Below are positions 51,486 through 59,844 of a DNA stretch of 64,000 nt, in pieces. The first letter of the stretch is position 1, and each line of letters opens with the position of its first letter. The position numbers and the translations under genes are program-made. The notes below the pieces were generated by a model, which saw only the letters and a list, made by a program, of their open reading frames with translations, had not been told where the DNA came from and searched no databases. Origin of the DNA: Streptomyces sp. f51 (GTDB taxonomy: Bacteria > Actinomycetota > Actinomycetes > Streptomycetales > Streptomycetaceae); NCBI RefSeq assembly GCF_037940415.1, contig NZ_CP149798.1, positions 2,476,501 to 2,540,500 of the forward strand. Direction: 5' to 3'.

Positions 51486-52142
51486 ATGTCCGAAAACCTC
51501 ACCAGGGGCCACCGCCCCTCGGGCTCGGCTCTTTCCCGGGCGCGGACCCTGCCGCCGTGGGCGCTGCTCGCCGCCACGGCCGTGCTCGGCGGCGTGCTCG
51601 GCGGCGCGTACGGCGTGGTGAAGCCCCCGGCCTACACGGCCACGAGCTATGTCATCGCCGTACCGACGGACAAGGGCGACCCCTCGGCCGCGCTCGGCTT
51701 CGCCCAGGCCTACGGGCGGGTCGCCACCCAGCTCGCGGTGCTCGGGGACGCTCAGGTGTGGGCCGGTGTGCCGGTCAAGACCCTGGAGTCGAGCGTGAAG
51801 ACCGCGACCTCCCCGGACGCTCCGATGGTCGCCGTCTCGGCCACCGCCGCACGGCCCGACCTGGCCGCCGACATGGCCAACGCGGTCACCCGTTCCCTGA
51901 CGCAGCACGCCAACGAGAGCAAGCAGAGCACCCACGTCGAACTCCTGTCGTTCTCCCGCGCGATCAAGCCGGCCTCCGCGTCCTCGCCGTCCCCGACGGT
52001 GACGGGCCTGGTCGGCGCGAGCGCGGGCGGACTGCTCGGCGGACTCGTGCTGCTGGTCCGTCCCCGGCGGTACGCCGATCCGGCCCGCCAGGCCTCGGTG
52101 CCGAGCCCGGCCACGGCCGCCGATGTGCACGGCCAGCTGTGA
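51486..52142 (+). CDS. Wzz/chain-length-determinant-like membrane protein
   Basis: This 218-residue protein has two membrane helices, one near the N-terminus (about 25-46) and one at about 173-195, flanking an extracytoplasmic domain with PPAYTATSYVIAV. This is the Wzz/polysaccharide co-polymerase layout but without a C-terminal tyrosine-kinase domain. It probably influences chain length or export. The central domain is shorter than in Gram-negative Wzz. Its last bases overlap the next start (GTGA). Confidence 0.85.
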   Translation: MSENLTRGHRPSGSALSRARTLPPWALLAATAVLGGVLGGAYGVVKPPAYTATSYVIAVPTDKGDPSAALGFAQAYGRVATQLAVLGDAQVWAGVPVKTLESSVKTATSPDAPMVAVSATAARPDLAADMANAVTRSLTQHANESKQSTHVELLSFSRAIKPASASSPSPTVTGLVGASAGGLLGGLVLLVRPRRYADPARQASVPSPATAADVHGQL

Positions 52143-53269
52143 GCGGGACGCTCCTTGCCGGTGCGAGGGCAGGCACCGCACGAGCCGAACTCGTCACCGA
52201 CGAGCGGGAGTTCGCCGAGCTGGCGGCCCCCTGGGGACGCCTGTACCGCCGGTGCGGCGCCGCCACCGCCTTCCAGAGCCACGCCTGGCTCCACTCCTGG
52301 TGGCTGTCGTACGGGACCCCGGGACGGCTGCGTCTGATGGTCGTGCGCGAGGGCGGTGAGCTGATCGCGCTCGCGCCGCTGATGCGCGCCCGCCGCCGGC
52401 TGCCCACGCTCGTGCCGCTCGGCGGGCCGATCTCCGACTACGCGGACGTGCTCCTCGACGACGAGCACGCCGACCGCGCCGCCGCGCTGCTCGCCGAGGG
52501 ACTGTCGGCCGCGGCCCGCACCGCGCTGATCGACTTCCGCGAGGTACGCCCCGGCGGCGCGGTGGAACGGGTCTACGAGCACTGGCACGGGCCGCGCCGC
52601 CAGGTCGGGGACTCCCTGTGCCTGGAGCTGCCGGCCACCTCGATGGACGAACTGCTCGGCCGCCTCCCCTCGTCCAAGGCCCAGCGCGTCCGGGCCAAGC
52701 TGCGCAAACTCACCGCGCTCGGGGTCGAACAGCGGGTGGTGGGCCACGACGAGGTGGACGCGGCCCTCGGCCGGCTGCTCGAACTGCACCGGCTCCAGTG
52801 GGAGGGCCGCAAGGTCACGTCCGAGCACCTCCACGAGCGGTTCTCGGAGCATCTGGTCCGCTCGGTGGGCCCGATGGTGCGGTCGGGGGACGCGGTGGTC
52901 ACCGAGTTCCGGCTCGACGGCTCCGTGATGGCCGTGGACCTCACCCTGCTGTCGCGGCGCCTGGCGGGCGGCTATCTGTACGGAGCCCATCCGCAGCTGC
53001 GCGAACGCAAGGCGGACGTGGCCGTGATACTGCTCGACGCCTGCTCCCGGCACACCGAGGGCGGCGGCCGCGGGACGCTGAGCCTGCTGCGCGGCGACGA
53101 ACCGTACAAGCACCACTGGCGCCCCGACCCGGTCGTCAACCAGCGGCTGCTCCTCGCCCGCCGGCGTACGGCGCCGCTGATGTCGGCGGTCGTGTGCGAC
53201 GTCGCCGCGCGCCGGCGGGGCAAGGAGCTGCTGCGGAGCTGGAAGGAACGCGGTGGCGGCAGGCCGTGA
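52139..53269 (+). CDS. GNAT/FemAB-like acyltransferase (CelD/BcsL type)
   Basis: The 376-residue protein has the two-lobed GNAT architecture often annotated as cellulose-biosynthesis CelD or FemAB-like. It shows FQSHAWLHSWWLSYGTPGRL, LVPLGGPISDYADVLL and a C-terminal acyl-binding-like segment GGYLYGAHPQLRERKADVAV. Proteins of this group acylate or aminoacylate sugars or wall precursors in exopolysaccharide clusters. GTG 52139 is coupled to the Wzz-like gene. It is the last gene of the forward assembly operon. Confidence 0.85.
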   Translation: MSGTLLAGARAGTARAELVTDEREFAELAAPWGRLYRRCGAATAFQSHAWLHSWWLSYGTPGRLRLMVVREGGELIALAPLMRARRRLPTLVPLGGPISDYADVLLDDEHADRAAALLAEGLSAAARTALIDFREVRPGGAVERVYEHWHGPRRQVGDSLCLELPATSMDELLGRLPSSKAQRVRAKLRKLTALGVEQRVVGHDEVDAALGRLLELHRLQWEGRKVTSEHLHERFSEHLVRSVGPMVRSGDAVVTEFRLDGSVMAVDLTLLSRRLAGGYLYGAHPQLRERKADVAVILLDACSRHTEGGGRGTLSLLRGDEPYKHHWRPDPVVNQRLLLARRRTAPLMSAVVCDVAARRRGKELLRSWKERGGGRP

Positions 53270-53291
53270 CCGGCCCGCCGCCACCGGGGGG

Positions 53292-55133
53292 TCACCAGCC
53301 GCTCGACCACCAGTCGCCCGACCACCAGTCGTGCGACGGCCAGTCGAGACGCACGCACACCTTCCCGCCGAGCCAGTACTCCACCCAGTCACCGAGCTCC
53401 AGCGAGGAACAGGTGGCCGGGTCCGGGGTCACGTGCGGTGCGGGCTTGGCCACCGGAGTGGGGGTCGGGGTCGGGGTCGGCGTGGAAGCCGGCTTGGGCA
53501 CCGGGGTCTTGGCCGGGGTGGGAACCGGCTTCGGGACCGGCTTGGGGACCGGCTTGGGGACCGGCTTGTGGGTCGGGGTCTCCACCGGCTTCGGTGTCGG
53601 GGTCGGCGTGGAGACGGGCTCGGACACCGGGGTCTTGACCGGGGTCTTGGCCGGCGTCGGAACCGGCTTCGGCACCGGCTTGTGGGTCGGGGTCTCGACC
53701 GGCTTCGGGACCGGCTTCGGGACCGGCTTGGGTGTCGGGGTCGGCGTGGAGACCGGCTCGGACACCGGGGACTTGACCGGGGTCTTGGCCGGCGTCGGAA
53801 CCGGCTTCGGCGTCGAGGCCGGTTCGGACGTCGGGGTCGGGACGGCGGGCGTCGGGGTCGGGACCGCCGGTGTCGGGGTCGGGGTCGAGGCCGGTTCGGA
53901 CGTCGGGGTCGGTACCGGACCGGTGGGCGACGGATCGGCGAGGTGGGACAGCACGGCCCGGTAGGCCTTGGCCGCCATCGGGTTGTCCCGGCACTGCCAC
54001 ACACCGTGCGGGCAGTAGTCGGTGAGCGTGTTGTACAGCGCCTTGTGCTCGTCCATCCACGCGAGCATGTCCTTCACGTACGTCGCGTTGTCGCCGTTGC
54101 GGTAGAGGCCCCACTCGGGATAGGAGATCGACTTGCCGTGGGCCTTGGCGAAGTCCACCTGCTCCTGGAGCCCGTACGGCTCCTTCACCTGCTCGTCGAA
54201 CGAGAGTCCCGACGGCTGGTCGTACGCGTCCATGCCGATGATGTCGACGGTGCCGTCCCCCGGGTAGCACTCGGTCCAGGGAATGGCGTCCCGGCCGCGG
54301 TTCGGGGCGAAGTCGAACCGGAACCGCTGGCCCGGCACCGACCGCATGGCGGTGACGATCCTGTTCCAGTACGTCTTCCAGGCCTCCGGGTCGGGACCGC
54401 AGCGATGGGTGTACGTGACGCCGTTCATCTCCCACCCGAGCACGATGACGGTGTCGGGCACCTTCAGCTCGACGAGCCGCTCGGCGAGCGCGCGGAAATG
54501 GTGGTCGAAGGCGCCGGTCCCGGCCTCGCGCAGCAGTTCGCGGACCTGCCCGTCGGAGAAGCCCTCCTCGTTGCGTTCCATCATCGGGACGTTGAGGACG
54601 AGCATCCGGTCGGCCTGGCGGCGGCGCCAGTCCGCCCAGGCGTCCAGGAATCCGGGGGCGCCCTCGATGTTGCTCCAGCGGTCACCCGGCAGATACGTGT
54701 GTCCGACCCGCAGTTCGGCGCCGCCCAGCCACTGGCTGAGCCCCTCGATACGGGCGATGCCCTCGGGACCGTAGTCGAGGTAGGCGCCGAAGGCCGGGCG
54801 CTCGGGGCGGCCCGGCCCGGCGGGACGAGCGGGCTTCGTGCCACCCGCGACGGGCCTCGCGGAAGCGGCGGCGACCGGAGCCGACGACCCGGCGGACCCA
54901 CGCCCCGGCACGGCGGACGGCCTCGTGCTCGTGGCCCGGGCACCCGTGGCGGCGGAGGAGTTCGCGGACGGTTGCGCCAAGGAGGCGGGGGTCGGAACCG
55001 GCGGATCGCCCGTCCCCACCGCCCCGGCGCCCACGGCGTATGCCGGACCGGACGCGAGGGCGACCGACGCGACGATGCCGGCCGCGATGAACGCCGGCCT
55101 TCCACTCCGGGGCCGCTGCTGCTGTGGGGCCAT
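53292..55133 (-). CDS. secreted GH26-like glycoside hydrolase with Pro/Thr repeats and Trp-rich tail
   Basis: This 613-residue exported enzyme has a signal peptide (cut near AYAV) and a Ser/Ala/Thr linker. A clan GH-A catalytic domain (about 115-400) carries the acid/base candidate E235 in VLGWEMNGVTY and the nucleophile candidate E340 in SISYPEWGLY, consistent with GH26 mannanase/xylanase relatives. About 160 residues of PTP-type repeats (KPVPKPVPTPAKTPVKTPVS and similar) follow. The tail has two cysteines and a Trp-rich end (DWPSHDWWSGDWWSSGW), which may bind sugar polymer or surface. Convergent with the assembly operon, it could trim its product. Confidence 0.88.
   Translation of the reverse strand: MAPQQQRPRSGRPAFIAAGIVASVALASGPAYAVGAGAVGTGDPPVPTPASLAQPSANSSAATGARATSTRPSAVPGRGSAGSSAPVAAASARPVAGGTKPARPAGPGRPERPAFGAYLDYGPEGIARIEGLSQWLGGAELRVGHTYLPGDRWSNIEGAPGFLDAWADWRRRQADRMLVLNVPMMERNEEGFSDGQVRELLREAGTGAFDHHFRALAERLVELKVPDTVIVLGWEMNGVTYTHRCGPDPEAWKTYWNRIVTAMRSVPGQRFRFDFAPNRGRDAIPWTECYPGDGTVDIIGMDAYDQPSGLSFDEQVKEPYGLQEQVDFAKAHGKSISYPEWGLYRNGDNATYVKDMLAWMDEHKALYNTLTDYCPHGVWQCRDNPMAAKAYRAVLSHLADPSPTGPVPTPTSEPASTPTPTPAVPTPTPAVPTPTSEPASTPKPVPTPAKTPVKSPVSEPVSTPTPTPKPVPKPVPKPVETPTHKPVPKPVPTPAKTPVKTPVSEPVSTPTPTPKPVETPTHKPVPKPVPKPVPKPVPTPAKTPVPKPASTPTPTPTPTPVAKPAPHVTPDPATCSSLELGDWVEYWLGGKVCVRLDWPSHDWWSGDWWSSGW
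53460..53900. repeat. degenerate Pro/Thr-coding repeats in the hydrolase gene
   Basis: The segment encoding the PT-rich linker contains recurring blocks such as GGGGTCTTGGCCGG and GGCGTGGAGACCGGCTCGGA on the plus strand. Longer blocks recur near 53600-53660 and 53735-53800. It is a candidate for length variation. Confidence 0.85.
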
Positions 55134-55301
55134 GCCTGCTCCTCTCCCTGCTTGGTCCTCGGATTCACCCTCCGATTACTGACACTCAGTCATATGAATT
55201 CCGATTCAGCCAACCGGGGTTCCGCCCTCGCGATCTGATGATCACTCGCAGGGGTGACTCGCCCGGTCACGGAGCCCGCCCCGCCTCCGAAGGAGAAGCC
55301 C
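55134..55301. promoter_or_regulatory. divergent promoter region, hydrolase / ATP-grasp gene
   Basis: The 168-bp gap separates divergent genes. It holds a relatively AT-rich patch (55178-55215, ..CAGTCATATGAATTCCGATT..), unusual in this region, where promoter elements are likely. No specific consensus is claimed. Confidence 0.45.
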
Positions 55302-56903
55302 GTGCACCGACTCGACGACCGGGTCCCCGCCGTGCTGCTGCGCGTCGACCGCAACCCTTTTCACCACGGAACGCTGGGAGCGGTGCGCTCGCTCGGCAGA
55401 GCCGGTGTGGAGGTGCACCTGGTCGCCGACTCCGAGGGAAGTCCCGTCGGCAGATCGCGCTTTGTCAGCCAGACCCACCCTCCGCCGCCGCCCGGTGCGT
55501 CCGCCGCGGACATCGCCGCGGTGTTGCGCCAAGTGGCCGCCCGGGTTTCCCGGCCCGCCGTACTGGTCCCGTTGGATGACGTGAGCGCCCTCGCGGTGAA
55601 CGCCCCGGGCGGGGAGCCCTGCGCCGGGTTCCTGCTGCCGCGTCAGCCCCGCGGTCTCGCCGAACGCGTCGCCGACAAGGCCGAACTGGCCTCCGTCTGC
55701 GAGCGCGTGGGCGTTCCCCACCCGGTGACCCTGATGCCGCAGAGCCCCGCGCAGGCGGCCGCCGCGGCCTGGCAGCTGGGGCTGCCGCTGGTGGCCAAGT
55801 GGAGCAGGCCCTGGCTGATCCCGGCCGGGAGGGGCCTGCGCAGCACGGTGGTGGTCCGGTCCGCGCGCGAGGCCGAGGCCCTGTATCTGCGCACCCCGGA
55901 GGCGGGCAGCCCACTGCTGCTCCAGACGTATCTCCCGCCGGGGCCGGACCGCGACTGGTTCTTCCACGGATACGTCGACGGGGCCGGTGCGACGCACGGC
56001 GGCGGCGCGGGCCGCAAGCACGGCGCCTGGCCGCGCGGGGCGGGCCTCACGACGGTCGGCCGCTGGACGCCCGACGCCCGGCTCGAGGCCCTCGTGGGAC
56101 GACTCACCCACGCCCTCGGCTACCGCGGCATCCTCGACCTCGACTTCCGCAGGGACGACACGACGGGCCGCTACCACCTGCTCGACTTCAACCCCCGCCC
56201 CGGCGCGCAGTTCCGGCTGTTCGAGGACGCGGCGGGCCTGGACGTCGTACGCGCCCTGCACCTGGATCTGACGAATCGTCCGCTGCCCGCCCCGGCACCT
56301 CTGCCGGACCGCGTGTTCGTGGTGGAGAACTACGCGCCGCTGCGGGCCCTGCGCCATCGCGGCCCCGATCGCGAGCTGGCCTGGCACGCACCGGACGACC
56401 GCGCACCCGGGCGGGCGCTGTGGGGCCTGTGGGCCCGCCACGTGTCCCTGCGCCTGGCCCAGCTCGCCGGCCGCGTGCTGCGCGTACGGGCCCTCACGCG
56501 GAGGGCGACCGCGATAGCCGCCGACGCTTCCGTGACGACGGCCGCCTACACGGCGGCGGCCGATGCGGGGGCGACCGGTGCGGGGGCGACCGGTGCGAGG
56601 GCTGCCGGTGCGAGGGCGACCGGGGCGAGAGCGGCCGGGGCAGGTGCGGGGACGGCTGGAGCGGTGACGGGCCCGGCGGGAGGCGCGGGTGCCGGGAGCA
56701 GGGACCCGGCCCTCGTACGGCCGCGCTCCTGGCCCGGCGCCGACCGCCTCCGCGCGCGTCTCCGCGCCGGCCGGACGTCCGACCCGGCAACCGCCCCGCC
56801 GTCCTCCCTCGCGCCCTCCCCGGTGTCCGTCCGCCCGACCGCCCCGCCTGCGTGCTTTCCGGCCCGCGGCGCCACCGACGACGAGAGAGCGAGCAGCCGC
56901 TGA
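55302..56903 (+). CDS. ATP-grasp family ligase with low-complexity C-terminus
   Basis: The 533-residue protein is an ATP-grasp carboxylate-amine ligase-type enzyme. It has an N-terminal domain (VPAVLLRVDRNPFHHGTLGA), a nucleotide-binding segment (GLPLVAKWSRPWL), and the metal-site region ILDLDFRRDDTTGRYHLLDF followed by NPRPGAQFRLF. It should join a carboxylate to an amine or thiol via acyl phosphate; the substrate is unknown. Residues about 405-475 are Ala/Gly/Thr repeats, then Pro/Ser-rich. GTG 55302 has AAGGAG six bases ahead; the open frame is longer. It overlaps the flavoprotein gene (TGATG). Confidence 0.88.
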   Translation: MHRLDDRVPAVLLRVDRNPFHHGTLGAVRSLGRAGVEVHLVADSEGSPVGRSRFVSQTHPPPPPGASAADIAAVLRQVAARVSRPAVLVPLDDVSALAVNAPGGEPCAGFLLPRQPRGLAERVADKAELASVCERVGVPHPVTLMPQSPAQAAAAAWQLGLPLVAKWSRPWLIPAGRGLRSTVVVRSAREAEALYLRTPEAGSPLLLQTYLPPGPDRDWFFHGYVDGAGATHGGGAGRKHGAWPRGAGLTTVGRWTPDARLEALVGRLTHALGYRGILDLDFRRDDTTGRYHLLDFNPRPGAQFRLFEDAAGLDVVRALHLDLTNRPLPAPAPLPDRVFVVENYAPLRALRHRGPDRELAWHAPDDRAPGRALWGLWARHVSLRLAQLAGRVLRVRALTRRATAIAADASVTTAAYTAAADAGATGAGATGARAAGARATGARAAGAGAGTAGAVTGPAGGAGAGSRDPALVRPRSWPGADRLRARLRAGRTSDPATAPPSSLAPSPVSVRPTAPPACFPARGATDDERASSR

Positions 56904-58174
56904 TGTACGACCTCCTGGTGGTGGGGGCCGGACCCTACGGCCTGTCCATCGCGTCCCACGCCGCGGCCGCCGGGCTCGACCTGCGCGTCCTCGGCCGCCC
57001 GATGGCCTCCTGGCGCGACCACATGCCCCGGGGCATGTTCCTGAAGTCGGAGCCGTGGGCGTCCAGCCTCTCCGACCCCGAGGGCCGCCGACGACTGGAG
57101 ACGTACTGCGCGGGCCGGGGTGTGCCGGCCCGGCACGGCGAACCGGTTCCGGTCGAGGTGTTCGCCTCGTACGGCCTGTGGTTCGCCCGCCACTGCGTGC
57201 CCGGCGTCGACGAGCGCATGGTCGTCCGCGTCCGGGCCCGCCCCGGGGGCTTCGAGACCCTGACCGGCGACGGTGAGGTGCTGCGCGCCCGCACGGTCGC
57301 CCTGGCCGTCGGGGTGATGCCCTTCGTCGAGCTGCCGTCGGCGCTGAGCGGCCTGGGGCCCGAACTGGTGTCGCACAGCAGCCACCACGGCGACCTCTCC
57401 CGCTTCCGGGGCCGGGACGTCACCGTGATCGGCGGGGGCCAGGCCGCCCTGGAGACGGCGGCGCTGCTCGCCGAACAGGGCACACGGACCCGGGTCCTGG
57501 CCCGCGCCCCCGAGCTGGCCTGGAACGATGTGCCGCCCGCCTGGGAGCGGCCGCGGTGGCGGTCCGCCCGCGCTCCGCACAGCGGTCTGGGCTGTGGCTG
57601 GCGCAACTGGTTCTACGCCGAGCGTCCCGGGCTCTTCCGCCGGCTCCCGGAACCCACTCGGGTCCGGATCACGGCCGACGCGCTGGGCCCGGCGGGCGCC
57701 TGGTGGGTACGTGACCGCGTGGAGGGGCCGGTCGAACTGATGCTGGGTCACGAGGTCACGTCGGCCCGCGCCTCGGCCGCCGGGGTACGGCTCGACACGG
57801 TGGGCCGGGACGGCACGACGGCCCGCCTGGAGACCGGCCATGTCATCGCGGCCACGGGGTTCAGGGCCCGGCGCGAACGGCTCGGGCTGCTGGACGACGA
57901 GCTGCGCGCGGGTCTCGCGGCCCTGCCGGACGGTTCCCCCGCGGTCGGGCGGGACTTCGAGTCGTCGGTGCCGGGGCTCTTCATGGCGGGCCTGGTCACC
58001 GCCTCCGCCTTCGGCCCGGCCATGCGCTTCGTACAGGGGGCCGGCTTCACGGCCGAGACGCTGGTGCGCGGTGTACGACGGCGGCTGAGCGCGGGCCCGG
58101 GCGGCGGCCGGATCCCCGCGCCCGGCAGGGCCCTTCGGCAGGGATCCGCCCCGGGGCTCGGCGCGGAACGCTGA
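56903..58174 (+). CDS. FAD-dependent oxidoreductase (flavin monooxygenase-like)
   Basis: This 423-residue protein has an FAD-binding Rossmann motif (LVVGAGPYGLSIASHAAAAG), a second dinucleotide site (DVTVIGGGQAALETAALLAE), and the ATGFRAR segment typical of flavin-containing monooxygenases and lysine/ornithine N-hydroxylase relatives. Its ATG overlaps the ATP-grasp stop, so the two form a tight pair that probably acts on the same small substrate or carrier. Similar ligase/flavoprotein pairs occur in polysaccharide and peptide-tailoring loci. The last codons are part of a short tandem repeat that continues downstream. Confidence 0.88.
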   Translation: MYDLLVVGAGPYGLSIASHAAAAGLDLRVLGRPMASWRDHMPRGMFLKSEPWASSLSDPEGRRRLETYCAGRGVPARHGEPVPVEVFASYGLWFARHCVPGVDERMVVRVRARPGGFETLTGDGEVLRARTVALAVGVMPFVELPSALSGLGPELVSHSSHHGDLSRFRGRDVTVIGGGQAALETAALLAEQGTRTRVLARAPELAWNDVPPAWERPRWRSARAPHSGLGCGWRNWFYAERPGLFRRLPEPTRVRITADALGPAGAWWVRDRVEGPVELMLGHEVTSARASAAGVRLDTVGRDGTTARLETGHVIAATGFRARRERLGLLDDELRAGLAALPDGSPAVGRDFESSVPGLFMAGLVTASAFGPAMRFVQGAGFTAETLVRGVRRRLSAGPGGGRIPAPGRALRQGSAPGLGAER

Positions 58175-58253
58175 CCCTGGCCTCGGCCCGGGTGGTGATC
58201 CAAGGCTCGGCCCGGGTGGTGACCCGGGGCTCGGCGCGGGACGCTGACCCGGG
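58157..58253. repeat. 24/25-bp repeats spanning the flavoprotein stop
   Basis: Four copies based on CTCGGCNCGGGNGGTGAYCC start at 58157, 58182, 58206 and 58230. The TGA in the first copy is the gene's stop codon. CCGGCTCCGGGTGCCGGA-like units follow at about 58297-58332. Confidence 0.75.
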
Positions 58254-58258
58254 CGGCG

Positions 58259-58287
58259 CCCGCCCCGGCGTGCCGACGCCGGGCGGG
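58259..58287. terminator. possible terminator between flavoprotein and long chaplin genes
   Basis: CCCGCCCCGGCGT (58259-58271) pairs with ACGCCGGGCGGG (58276-58287) with one bulged C and a 4-base loop, between convergent genes. Confidence 0.45.
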
Positions 58288-58364
58288 TGCGCGGACCGGC
58301 TCCGGGTGCCGGACCGGCTCCGGGTGCCGGACGCGAGGACGCGAGCGGCACCCGGAGCGGGGCG

Positions 58365-59504
58365 TCACGGGCGGGAAGCGGCCCGGCTCCGCCGGTACAG
58401 CAGGGTGCCGCCCGCCAGCAGGGCGGCACTGATCGCGGCGTTGGCGATCAGTCCCTCGCTGCCGGTCTCCGCCAGCGTGGGCGGGGTGTGCGCCGTGGGC
58501 GGCGCGGGCGGCTGCTCGTGGACCTGCACGGGCGGGGTGTGCACGACGGGCGTGTGCGGCGTGCGCGTCTTCGGCGGCTGCGGAACCGTCCGCGGTGGCG
58601 TGTGCGGAGGCGTCACCGGCGGGGTGCAGTGGTGCGGGGTCCTCACGTGGCCGTCCGGCCCGTGGTGGTGGGCGCACGAGTTGCCGAACACGGGGTTCAG
58701 CAGGCCCACCACGTCCGCGGAGTTGCCGCACAGCTCGACGGGGACGTCGATCGGAGCCCCGGCCTGGTCGCCGGAGAGGACACCGGGCGAGCCGTGCGCC
58801 TCGCCGTGGGACGAGGAGCCGCTCCAGCCGCCGTGGTGGTCGGCGCCGCCGTGGCCCGGGCCCGCCTGCCCGGGGTGCCCGTGACGGGAGTCGCCGTAGC
58901 CGGAGTCGCCGTAGCCGCCGTGACCCGAGTCGCCGTAACCCGAGTGACCGTGACCCGAGTCGCCGTAGCCACCGTGCTCACCGCCGTAGCCACCGGCCGG
59001 GTGCCCGCCGTGCCGGCCGTGCTCGTCGCCGTAGCCACCTGCCGGGTGGCCGCCGTGCCTGCCGTGCTCGTCGCCGTAGCCGCCGGTGGGGTGACCGCCG
59101 TAACCGGCATGCTCGCCGCCGGGGTGACCCCCGTATCCACCGTGCTCGGCGCTGTGGTCACCGGGGTGGCCACCGTGACCGGTGCCGCGTCCCGGGTGGT
59201 GCGCGGAGCCGGTGTCGTGCTGGGCGGGGTGGTGCGGCGCCGTGTGCCTGCCCTGCGAAACCGGGCCGTTGGCACAGGAGTTGCCGAAGGCCGGGTTGAG
59301 GGCGGCGATGACGTCGACCGTGTTGCCGCAGACGTTCAGCGGCACGTTCACCGGAACCTGGACGTTGTTTCCCGACGCCACGCCGGGTGAGTCCGAAGCG
59401 GTCGCGGTCGAGTTGGAGTCCGCGAAGGCCGGACTGGCGTACAGGGACATGATGCCCGTCGCAGCCGCGGCCAGGACCACTCCCCTACTCAGGTTCTGTC
59501 GCAC
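58365..59504 (-). CDS. chpA: long chaplin with two chaplin domains and sortase signal (ChpA-like)
   Basis: This 379-residue wall-anchored chaplin has a signal peptide ending near AFA-DSNS. The first chaplin domain is SDSPGVASGNNVQVPVNVPL with CGNTVDVIAALNPAFGNSC. About 150 residues of Gly/His/Tyr/Asp-rich linker (GHGGYGDSGYGDSRHGHPG style) follow, then a second domain (HGSPGVLSGDQAGAPIDVPV with CGNSADVVGLLNPVFGNSC) and a Pro/Thr stalk. LAETG (344-348), a hydrophobic helix and YRRSRAASRP form the class E sortase signal. By position next to a short chaplin and rodlins it corresponds to S. coelicolor chpA. GTG 59504 starts the signal peptide. Confidence 0.93.
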   Translation of the reverse strand: MRQNLSRGVVLAAAATGIMSLYASPAFADSNSTATASDSPGVASGNNVQVPVNVPLNVCGNTVDVIAALNPAFGNSCANGPVSQGRHTAPHHPAQHDTGSAHHPGRGTGHGGHPGDHSAEHGGYGGHPGGEHAGYGGHPTGGYGDEHGRHGGHPAGGYGDEHGRHGGHPAGGYGGEHGGYGDSGHGHSGYGDSGHGGYGDSGYGDSRHGHPGQAGPGHGGADHHGGWSGSSSHGEAHGSPGVLSGDQAGAPIDVPVELCGNSADVVGLLNPVFGNSCAHHHGPDGHVRTPHHCTPPVTPPHTPPRTVPQPPKTRTPHTPVVHTPPVQVHEQPPAPPTAHTPPTLAETGSEGLIANAAISAALLAGGTLLYRRSRAASRP

Positions 59505-59610
59505 TCTTGTTGTCTTCCTGCTGGGAGAAGTGAGGAAGCCGGCCCTGGGGTCCGCGAGGCGGTCCAAGGCCGGCCGTGGCACAGCCGGAGGCGGCTGAAG
59601 TGCCGGAACG

Positions 59611-59844
59611 TCAGTGGTTGGCGCAGCCGTTGCCGATCGCCGGGTTCAGCAGGGCGAGCACGTTGACCGAGTTGCCGCACACGTTGACGGGGATGTGGAT
59701 CGGAACCTGGATCACGTTCCCCGAGAGGACACCGGGGGAGTTGGCGGCGAAGCCGCCGGCACCCGAGTCCGCGAAGGCCGGGGCGGCCATGCCGAGTGCC
59801 ATGATGGCGCCGACGACGACGGAAGCGCTCTTCTTGAGCTTCAC
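59611..59844 (-). CDS. short chaplin (position of ChpD)
   Basis: The 77-residue protein has a signal peptide (KLKKSASVVVGAIMALGMAA, cut near AFA-DSG) and one chaplin domain (NSPGVLSGNVIQVPIHIPVN, then VCGNSVNVLALLNPAIGNGC). The start is GTG 59844 with AAGGGA about eight bases upstream; the ATG at 59868 would place that site inside the gene. It lies between the long chaplin and the rodlins as chpD does in S. coelicolor. Confidence 0.93.
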   Translation of the reverse strand: MKLKKSASVVVGAIMALGMAAPAFADSGAGGFAANSPGVLSGNVIQVPIHIPVNVCGNSVNVLALLNPAIGNGCANH

